Origin: Ralstonia sp. SET104
Lineage (GTDB): Bacteria > Pseudomonadota > Gammaproteobacteria > Burkholderiales > Burkholderiaceae
DNA: 64,000 nucleotides
NCBI RefSeq assembly: GCF_003851545.1
Contig: NZ_BHVX01000006.1
Span: 62,001-126,000, forward strand
Reading direction: 5' to 3'
In this document: piece by piece, positions 1-6,460 of the stretch
Layout of the letters: the number at the start of each line of letters is the position of its first letter
Position numbering within the stretch: position 1 is the first letter of the stretch
Notes under the pieces: generated by a model
What the model was told of the DNA's origin: nothing
The model's database searches: none
Seen by the model: only the letters and a program-made list of their open reading frames with translations
Translations under genes and position numbers: made by a program

Positions 1-1063
1 CGGCAACCACCCAGCCCAGCAGCAGCGGCGACAGATGCGCATCGGTGGCGACAGCCACGATGGCCTTCGACACGCCCGAGTCACGCAGGATCTGGCCGAA
101 GCCGCCGCCCGCGCCCACCACCAGCGTGATCGTGGCGATCGGCGCCAGGCACTCGTTGGTGAACTTGAGGATGGTTTCGCGGTTAAAGCCGCGGGCCTTG
201 CCGAAGGTGTAGAAGCTGACGATGGCGGCAATCAGCAGCGCCATGACCGAGTTGCCGGCCAGCTTGAGGATGTCATTCGCCAGCGTCTTGGGTGCGGCGA
301 TCAGGTCAGCCCAACTGCCGATCAGCATCAGCACCACCGGCAGCAGGATCGTGAACAGCGTCACGCCAAAACCCGGCAGCTCGCGCTTCTGGTCGGCTTC
401 AACAAATTGCGCGGCCAGCGGGTTGTTCTCGTCCGGCTTGACGTAGCGCGAAACCAGCATCGCCCACAGCGGACCGGCCAGGATGGCGGTCGGCAGGCCA
501 ACGATCAGCGCATACATGATGGTCTTGCCGATGTCCGCCTGGTAAGCCGTCACGGCCAGCAGTGCAGCCGGGTGCGGCGGGATCAGCCCGTGCACCACCG
601 ACAGCCCTGCCACCATCGGCAGGCCGACCATCAGGATCGGCGTGCCCGTGCGCTTGGCTACGTTGAAGGCAATCGGGATCAGCAGCACGAAACCGACTTC
701 AAAGAACACCGGCAAGCCAATGATGAACGCCACCACCATCATGGCCCAGTGCGCGTTTTTCTCGCCAAAGGCACTGATGAGCGTTTTGGCGATGCGCTCG
801 GCACCGCCGGATTCCGCCATCATCTTGCCGAGCATCGTCCCTAAGCCCACCACCAGCGCAATGTGGCCGAGCGTGCCGCCCACACCGGTTTCAAACGCCT
901 TGACGATGTTGCCCATCGGCATGCCGACCACCACGCCCAGGGCGAGCGAGACGACGATCAGCGTGACGAACGGGTTCAGTTTCTGAACAGCAATCAGGTA
1001 AATCAGCGCGACTACCGCTAGCGCGGCGGTCAGCAATAGCGAGTTGCCTTGCATCGGGACCAT
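1..1063 (-). CDS. GntP-family organic acid / sugar-acid permease (3' end outside window)
   Basis: Inner-membrane proton symporter of the gluconate permease (GntP) family, read on the minus strand. The visible N-terminal ~354 residues are a run of hydrophobic helices with family-like segments such as GLPVFFEVGFVLLIPIAF and GLIPPHPAAL. The C-terminal part lies beyond the left edge, so the gene is partial because of the window and is not shown to be broken. The ATG at 1061-1063 follows a strong GAGGAGG ribosome site. It is last in a minus-strand unit after rpiR, a D-aminoacylase-type gene and ridA. Family members carry gluconate and related sugar acids. With the neighbours, an aminated or acetylated sugar acid such as glucosaminate is a plausible substrate, which is inference. 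Confidence 0.9.
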   Translation of the reverse strand, partial: MVPMQGNSLLLTAALAVVALIYLIAVQKLNPFVTLIVVSLALGVVVGMPMGNIVKAFETGVGGTLGHIALVVGLGTMLGKMMAESGGAERIAKTLISAFGEKNAHWAMMVVAFIIGLPVFFEVGFVLLIPIAFNVAKRTGTPILMVGLPMVAGLSVVHGLIPPHPAALLAVTAYQADIGKTIMYALIVGLPTAILAGPLWAMLVSRYVKPDENNPLAAQFVEADQKRELPGFGVTLFTILLPVVLMLIGSWADLIAAPKTLANDILKLAGNSVMALLIAAIVSFYTFGKARGFNRETILKFTNECLAPIATITLVVGAGGGFGQILRDSGVSKAIVAVATDAHLSPLLLGWVVA

Positions 1064-1157
1064 CGGGTTTCCTCCTCAGGGATATTCACGGCTCTTGTTG
1101 TCGTAGGCGCCCCGTTGTGCAGGGCGCCCGTTTTGAACTGCGCTGTTGTATTGCGAG

Positions 1158-1544
1158 TTACGGCTTCTTGTACGCTACGCAATCGACTTCAACCTTGCAG
1201 TCGATCACCATGCTCGACACCACGCAGGCACGCGCCGGCGGGTTGGCACCGAAGTACTCCTTGAACACCTTGTTGAACGACTGGAAGTCGCGCGGATCAT
1301 CCAGCCACACGCCGCAGCGCACGACGTGCTCAGGGCCGTAGCCGGCCTCGGCCAGAATGGCGAGCACGTTCTTGATGGTCTGGTGCGATTGCTCGACGAT
1401 GCCGTTGCCGACCACCTCGCCGTTCACCATGGGCGTCTGGCCAGAAACAAACAGCCAGCCGTCTGCGCCGGCGGCGCGGGCAAAGGGCAGGTGCTGGCCC
1501 CCGGTGCCGGTGCCGCCTTCAACGCCAATTCGGGTAATCGTCAT
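1158..1544 (-). CDS. ridA: RidA/YjgF-family enamine/imine deaminase
   Basis: A 128-residue RidA (YjgF/YER057c/UK114) protein of usual length. RidA proteins form trimers and hydrolyse the reactive enamine/imine intermediates released by PLP-dependent dehydratases. The C-terminal segment PPARACVVSSMVIDCKVEVD contains the Arg in the position of the substrate-carboxylate-binding Arg of active RidA. The ATG at 1544 is preceded by AAGGAA. It lies between the amidohydrolase and the permease in one minus-strand unit and close to a divergent PLP deaminase, so it probably clears the enamine made by that enzyme. The family call is secure and the specific partner is inference. Confidence 0.93.
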   Translation of the reverse strand: MTITRIGVEGGTGTGGQHLPFARAAGADGWLFVSGQTPMVNGEVVGNGIVEQSHQTIKNVLAILAEAGYGPEHVVRCGVWLDDPRDFQSFNKVFKEYFGANPPARACVVSSMVIDCKVEVDCVAYKKP

Positions 1545-1585
1545 CGCTACGTTCCTTCTTTCAAACTTTCAAACCAAACTCAGAT

Positions 1586-3082
1586 TCAGTGAACTTCAGC
1601 CGCGCCAAGTGTCTGGGCGCGCGGCCCGCGCTTAAGAAAGCGCCCCGCGCCGGATGTCTGTACAGCGGGCTGCACGGCGCCGCCCCGATACGACAGTTGG
1701 CCGTTGACCCACACCGCCGCAATGCCCGCCGCTGGTTGCTGTGGGTCGGTAAAGGTGGCGACATCGCGCACCGTTTCGGGGTCGAAGAGCACAAGGTCGG
1801 CCCAGTAGCCCTCGCGCACCAGGCCGCGTTCGGTCAGGCCGAAGCGTTCGGCGGACTGACCGGTCATCTTGCGAATGGCCGCCGACAGCGACAGCAGCTT
1901 GCGCTCGCGGCTGTAGTACCCGAGCACGCGCGGGAAAGCGCCCCACAGGCGCGGATGCGGTTTCGGGTCGTTCGGCAGGCCGTCAGAGCCGATGACGGTG
2001 GCGGGGTGCGTGATGATGCGATCCAGATCCTGCGCGGACATGTTGTGGTACACGGCGCCCGCCGGTTGCAGGCGGCGGGCGGCTTCCATCAGATCCGTGC
2101 CCCACGCGGCGGCAATCTCCTTGAGCGTCTGCCCCGCCATGCCCGGCTCGGGTTCCGACCACGTAATGAAGATGTCGAACTCGTCCGTCACTTGCTTCAA
2201 GTCCAGCGTGGATGAACTGGCGGTGTACGGATAGCAGTCGCAGCCAACCGGCTGATAGCGTTGTGCGTCCTCGATGGATTCCAGCACTTCGCCTGCGCGG
2301 CCCCAGTTGGCGGCGCCTGCGCACTTCAAATGCGAGATCACGATGGGCACGCGCGCATGTTTGCCGACGCGGTAGGCCTCATCCATCGCATCGAGGATCG
2401 CCGCAAACTCGGTGCGCAGGTGCGTGGTGTAGATGGCGCCGGCCTCGGCCAGCGGCTCGGCCAGGCCCATCACCTCTTCGGTGGTCGAGGCAAATGCGTT
2501 GGCATAAGCCAGCCCCGTGGACAGCCCCAGCGCGCCGTGGTCGAGCGCCTCGCGCAGTTGCGTGCGCATGCCCTCAACCTCATCGGCGGTGGCAGGGCGG
2601 TCGAGGCGGTCCAGATGGTTGTTGCGCAGCGCAGTGTGGCCGATCAGCGCGGCCACATTGACGACCGGCCGCGCACGTTCCACGGCTTGCACATACGAGG
2701 CGAAGGTCGGGTACGCAAACGCGCTGGCGGGGCCAAGCAGATTCATCGGGTCTGGCGGTTCACCCTTGAGCGTGACCGGCGATGCGCTGATCCCGCAATT
2801 GCCGACGATGACCGTGGTGATGCCCTGCGATACCTTGCACAGCATGTCGGGCGTGCGGATCACGTTGGTGTCGTCGTGCGTGTGCACGTCGATGAAGCCG
2901 GGGGCGAGCACGCGGCCAGCGCCTGCGATTTCCTCGTCGCCGAGCCACGCGGTGGAGTCCGACGTGGCGATGGCAGCGATGCGGCCGCCGGTGATGGCCA
3001 CGTCGAACAGCGTGGCCTCCGGTTCGTGGCCGCTGCCGTCCACAATGCGGACCTGACGGATGACGGTGTCGTACTGCTGCAT
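1586..3082 (-). CDS. N-acyl-D-amino-acid deacylase-type amidohydrolase
   Basis: A 498-residue amidohydrolase of the D-aminoacylase family, cytoplasmic, removing an acyl group from an N-acyl-D-amino acid. Visible family features are the metal-binding HTHDD around residues 67-71, the metal-bridging Cys in NCGISASP near 96, HLKCAGAANWG, a DCYPYTAS strand, and GSDGLPNDPKPHPR carrying the conserved catalytic Asp. The start ATG (3082) lies 2 bp after the rpiR stop, so the two are probably translationally coupled. The family is usually annotated as acting on D-amino acids. The adjacent KDG kinase and GntP-type permease suggest N-acetyl-D-glucosaminate as the real substrate, an inference from context. 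Confidence 0.92.
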   Translation of the reverse strand: MQQYDTVIRQVRIVDGSGHEPEATLFDVAITGGRIAAIATSDSTAWLGDEEIAGAGRVLAPGFIDVHTHDDTNVIRTPDMLCKVSQGITTVIVGNCGISASPVTLKGEPPDPMNLLGPASAFAYPTFASYVQAVERARPVVNVAALIGHTALRNNHLDRLDRPATADEVEGMRTQLREALDHGALGLSTGLAYANAFASTTEEVMGLAEPLAEAGAIYTTHLRTEFAAILDAMDEAYRVGKHARVPIVISHLKCAGAANWGRAGEVLESIEDAQRYQPVGCDCYPYTASSSTLDLKQVTDEFDIFITWSEPEPGMAGQTLKEIAAAWGTDLMEAARRLQPAGAVYHNMSAQDLDRIITHPATVIGSDGLPNDPKPHPRLWGAFPRVLGYYSRERKLLSLSAAIRKMTGQSAERFGLTERGLVREGYWADLVLFDPETVRDVATFTDPQQPAAGIAAVWVNGQLSYRGGAVQPAVQTSGAGRFLKRGPRAQTLGAAEVH

Positions 3083-3084
3083 GT

Positions 3085-3978
3085 TCAGTCCCCAAGCGGC
3101 TGGCGATTGCCGCCGCCGCGATGCGCATCGAGCACGTACTTGATGCGACGTAAGAGCTCCTTGCTGCGATCGGCCTGCTGCAGCGCGACCTCGGTGGCCA
3201 GCAGGTCAATCATCATCATCATGGCGTAGCGCGATGACGATGGCTTGAAGATGAAATCGGTTTCCATGGCCTGGATCGGCAGCAAGACATCGGCCAGCGC
3301 TGCCAGCGGCGAGCCGATGGCTGTGATGGCGACGATCCTGGCGCCGTATTCGCGCGCGATGGTCACGCTGTCGATCACCTCCGGCACGTGGCCGGTCACG
3401 GAGAACACGACCACGACATCGTCGGGGCTGAGCGTGGCCGCAACCATCCGCTGCAGCATCGAATCATGATAGGTGGTGACCGGCCGTCCGAGACGCGCAA
3501 GGCGGTAGCGCATTTCGTCGGCCATGGTGGTCGAGCCGCCGCCCATGCCAAACACGGTGACCATGCGCGCTGCGGCCAGGGCGATTGCCGCATTGCGGAA
3601 CGCCTCGGGCCGCACCAGCGCGCGGTTGGCCTCCAGCACGTTGCTGATGTCGGCCAGGATGCCGTCGGCGCTGGAGGGCGGGCGGTCGGCACCGCCATCT
3701 AGAAAGCGCTGGCCGACTGCGGCTGCCTGCGCTAGTTTGAGTTTGAGTTCACGTACATCACGGCAGCCCATCGCTTTGGCGAATCGGGTAACGCTGGCTT
3801 CGCTTACGCCTGCACGTTCGGCCAGCGTCTGGATGCTGCCTGCGGCGGCCTCGGCAATGTCGCTCAAGACGGTCTGCGCGACCTTCTGCTCGGCGGGGCG
3901 CAGCTCGGCGGCACGCTGAGAGATACGGGTCACGATGTCTATCGGTTCACGCATGGGGGCAGACGTAAATTCGCGCAT
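3085..3978 (-). CDS. RpiR/MurR-family transcriptional regulator with SIS domain
   Basis: A 297-residue regulator. An N-terminal RpiR helix-turn-helix covers about residues 12-85 (LAERAGVSEASVTRFAKAMGC), followed by a SIS sugar-phosphate-binding domain from about 130 to 260 (FGMGGGSTTMADEMRYRLARLG). Regulators of this type sense phosphosugars. The reading frame stays open to 4416, but the upstream part lies inside the divergent deaminase gene. I chose the ATG at 3978 because GGGAG precedes it; 3954 is an in-frame alternative. It heads the minus-strand unit and probably controls both this unit and the divergent deaminase-kinase pair through the inverted repeat at 4023-4138. Confidence 0.92.
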   Translation of the reverse strand: MREFTSAPMREPIDIVTRISQRAAELRPAEQKVAQTVLSDIAEAAAGSIQTLAERAGVSEASVTRFAKAMGCRDVRELKLKLAQAAAVGQRFLDGGADRPPSSADGILADISNVLEANRALVRPEAFRNAAIALAAARMVTVFGMGGGSTTMADEMRYRLARLGRPVTTYHDSMLQRMVAATLSPDDVVVVFSVTGHVPEVIDSVTIAREYGARIVAITAIGSPLAALADVLLPIQAMETDFIFKPSSSRYAMMMMIDLLATEVALQQADRSKELLRRIKYVLDAHRGGGNRQPLGD

Positions 3979-4022
3979 TCTGGGCTCCCGGTAGTTGTCC
4001 GGATAGCAGTTTGCTGAGGGTT

Positions 4023-4138
4023 TTGGTACTTTGTAACAGGCAGGTCGGGAGCATAATTTCGCCGCTATCATTGTGTCAACCCGATGTTTACCCCCACAGG
4101 AACGCGAGTCGATTTCCATGAGTGATACAAAGTACCAA
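4023..4138. promoter_or_regulatory. Perfect 13-bp inverted repeat across the divergent promoter, candidate RpiR operator pair
   Basis: TTGGTACTTTGTA at 4023-4035 is exactly inverted as TACAAAGTACCAA at 4126-4138. The arms are 90 bp apart, and their centres are about 103 bp apart, close to ten helical turns. One arm lies between the genes and the other lies in the first codons of the plus-strand deaminase gene. A local regulator (RpiR type) is encoded on one side. The identity of the repeat is read directly; operator function and looping are inference. Confidence 0.6.
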
Positions 4139-5416
4139 GGAGATGCCAACGCCGTCGTCAACCCATTCGACAAGGGTCTGGGTGCGTTGGAAACCGCTTG
4201 CCGGCCGGAGCAGATTGCTGCCCAGCGCTGGAACGTATTGAACGAAGATCTGAACCTGCCGGCGGCAGTGCTTTCGCAGTCGCGCATTGAGCACAACCTC
4301 GCCTGGATGCAGCGCTTTGTGGGCGAATATGGCGCCAAGCTCGCGCCGCACGGCAAGACGACGATGGCGCCGCGCCTGTTCCAGCGCCAACTGGCCGGCG
4401 GTGCATGGGGCATCACGTTGGCGACCGCGCATCAGACGCGCATTGCTTATGCGCACGGCGTACGCCGGGTGCTGATGGCGAACCAGTTGGTCGGCAAGCG
4501 CAACATGGCCATCTTGGCCGAACTGCTGGCCGATCCATCGTTCGAATTTTTCTGCCTGGTGGATGCGGCGGATCAGGTGGATCAGCTCGCTGCCTTTTTC
4601 GGCAAGGCTGGCCACCCGATCCAGGTGCTCATTGAGCTGGGCGTGCAGGGCGGCCGCACCGGCGTGCGCGATGACGCGCAACTGCAGTCGGTGCTCGATG
4701 CGCTCATGCGTGCCAATGGTGCTGTCAAGCTGGCCGGCGTGGAAGTTTACGAAGGCGTGATCAAGGAAGAGGCCGACATCCGCACGTTCCTGCAGCGCGC
4801 AGTGAAGACCATCGGCGATCTGGCCCGCGCCGGCCGCCTGCAACGCACGCCGGCCGTGCTGACCGGCGCAGGCTCCGCCTGGTACGACGTGGTGGCGGAA
4901 GAGTTCGCCAAGGCCGATATCGGCCAGCCGCTGGATGTGGTGCTGCGCCCGGGCTGCTACCTGACGCACGACGTGGGCATCTACCGTGCCGCGCAGGCCC
5001 GTATCGACGCCAACAACCCGATCGCGCACAAGATGCGCTCCAGCCTGCTGCCAGCGCTGCAGCTGTGGGCCTACGTGCAGTCGGTGCCAGAAGCCGAGCG
5101 CGCCATCATTGCGCTGGGCAAGCGCGACGCCGCATTCGATGCAGGCTTGCCGCTGCCGGTGCTGCATTTCCGCCCCGGCAGCAGTGACGCACGTGACGCA
5201 CCACGAACGCCGTCCGCCACGCCAGCGCACTGGGAGGTGACCGGCATGATGGATCAGCACGCCTACCTGAAGATCGCCCCCGGCGACGACATCAAGGTCG
5301 GTGACATGATCGCCTTCGACATTTCGCACCCGTGCCTGACGTTCGACAAGTGGCGCCAGATCTCCGTGGTTGACGATGCGTACAACGTCGTCGACGTGGT
5401 ACAGACGTATTTCTGA
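4118..5416 (+). CDS. DSD1-like PLP-dependent amino acid deaminase (possible D-glucosaminate deaminase)
   Basis: A 432-residue fold-III PLP enzyme with an alanine-racemase-like N-terminal barrel, of the eukaryotic-type D-serine dehydratase / D-threonine aldolase group. The PLP lysine is in LAPHGKTTMAP near residue 80. The C-terminal zinc pair typical of D-serine dehydratases is visible as DQH (about 381) and SHPC (about 404-406). These enzymes eliminate ammonia or water from D-amino acids. The ATG at 4118 was preferred to an upstream GTG at 4073 because the protein family begins near it. The KDG kinase starts 11 bp downstream and RidA is in the divergent unit, so conversion of D-glucosaminate to 2-keto-3-deoxygluconate is a good inference, not a demonstrated function. 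Confidence 0.88.
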   Translation: MSDTKYQGDANAVVNPFDKGLGALETACRPEQIAAQRWNVLNEDLNLPAAVLSQSRIEHNLAWMQRFVGEYGAKLAPHGKTTMAPRLFQRQLAGGAWGITLATAHQTRIAYAHGVRRVLMANQLVGKRNMAILAELLADPSFEFFCLVDAADQVDQLAAFFGKAGHPIQVLIELGVQGGRTGVRDDAQLQSVLDALMRANGAVKLAGVEVYEGVIKEEADIRTFLQRAVKTIGDLARAGRLQRTPAVLTGAGSAWYDVVAEEFAKADIGQPLDVVLRPGCYLTHDVGIYRAAQARIDANNPIAHKMRSSLLPALQLWAYVQSVPEAERAIIALGKRDAAFDAGLPLPVLHFRPGSSDARDAPRTPSATPAHWEVTGMMDQHAYLKIAPGDDIKVGDMIAFDISHPCLTFDKWRQISVVDDAYNVVDVVQTYF

Positions 5417-5427
5417 GCGAGGGCCCC

Positions 5428-6354
5428 ATGGCAGACATCCTCGCTTACGGCGAAGCGCTGATCGAGTTCAACCAGGCGGATTCCGGCAGCACGTCGTGGA
5501 ATTTCGGCTTCGGCGGCGATACGTCCAATTTCTGCATTGCCGCGGCACGGCAGGGCGCGCGCACCGGTTACATCAGTGCCGTGGGCGCAGACCGCTTTGG
5601 TCAGGCGCTGCGTGCACTGTGGCAGGACGAAGGTGTCGATCACACCTACGTGCATACCGATACGCAGGCGCCCACGGGCCTGTACTTCGTGTCGCACGAT
5701 GCGCGCGGCCATCATTTCGATTACCTGCGCGCGGGCTCGGCGGCCAGCCGTTTTCAGACGATGCAATTGCCGTTGCAGGCGATTGCGGCCGCCAAGGCAT
5801 TCCACCTGTCGGGTATCAGTCTGGCGATCAGCGAGGCAGCATGCGACGCGGGTTTGGCGGCGATGGCGCATGCACGGGCTGCGGGCGTGCTGGTGTCGTT
5901 CGATACCAACTTGCGTTTGCGCCTGTGGCCGCTGGCGCGTGCCCGTGCTGTCATGAAGGAAGCAATGCGTACGTGCGATCTCTGCCTGCCGAGTTGGGAT
6001 GATGTGACTGCACTGCTTGATTGCCATGACCGGGATGGCATTGTCGATACGCTGCTTGGTTGGGGTGTAAAGCTTGTGGCGCTGAAAATGGGCGCGGAAG
6101 GCTGCTACGTGGCTACGCCGGAGGCACGCACGCTGGTGCCGCGCCATACCGTGAATGCGATTGATGCGACCGGGGCGGGGGATTGCTTTGGCGGGTCGTT
6201 TGTTGCGCGCATTGTGGCGGGGGATTCTCCGGTGGCCGCGGCGCGTTATGCCAACGTGGCTGCGGCCATCTCGACCACCGGCTACAGCGCCGTTGCGCCG
6301 ATTCCGCGTGCTGGTGCTGTGCTTGCTGCGTTGGCTTCTGTGCGTGCTGCTTGA
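5428..6354 (+). CDS. kdgK: 2-keto-3-deoxygluconate kinase, PfkB family
   Basis: A 308-residue ribokinase/PfkB-family sugar kinase. The N-terminal substrate-side motif GGDTSN is at about residues 29-34, the KDG-kinase-like FDTNLRLRLW at about 158-167, and the PfkB signature DATGAGDCFGGSF at about 246-258 with the catalytic base Asp252. It phosphorylates KDG to KDPG for cleavage by KDPG aldolase in the Entner-Doudoroff route. It lies 11 bp after the deaminase stop in the same unit and is followed by the perfect hairpin at 6414-6449. A related 2-keto-sugar-acid kinase specificity cannot be excluded from sequence alone. Confidence 0.88.
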   Translation: MADILAYGEALIEFNQADSGSTSWNFGFGGDTSNFCIAAARQGARTGYISAVGADRFGQALRALWQDEGVDHTYVHTDTQAPTGLYFVSHDARGHHFDYLRAGSAASRFQTMQLPLQAIAAAKAFHLSGISLAISEAACDAGLAAMAHARAAGVLVSFDTNLRLRLWPLARARAVMKEAMRTCDLCLPSWDDVTALLDCHDRDGIVDTLLGWGVKLVALKMGAEGCYVATPEARTLVPRHTVNAIDATGAGDCFGGSFVARIVAGDSPVAAARYANVAAAISTTGYSAVAPIPRAGAVLAALASVRAA

Positions 6355-6413
6355 GTGGACGCTGTTGGTTGGCTGGGGTTTCCTCCCCTGCCGGGGCCGA
6401 CGCACTTCGAAAA

Positions 6414-6449
6414 GAAAACGCCACCGCGTTGTATAGCGGTGGCGTTTTC
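6414..6449. terminator. Bidirectional intrinsic terminator
   Basis: GAAAACGCCACCGC (6414-6427) and GCGGTGGCGTTTTC (6436-6449) form a perfect 14-bp stem around an 8-nt loop, with A-rich and T-rich ends. It sits between the converging kdgK and acylase genes and can serve both. Confidence 0.88.
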
Positions 6450-6460
6450 TCGTTGGCGCG

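Noticed and set aside
4088-5329. A 413-codon minus-strand frame opposite the deaminase gene
   Set aside because: It is the antisense of a well-recognised PLP enzyme and shows no family likeness.
1-6354. Reading the first cluster simply as D-amino-acid catabolism
   Set aside because: It does not explain the KDG kinase or the sugar-acid permease. Kept only as an alternative.
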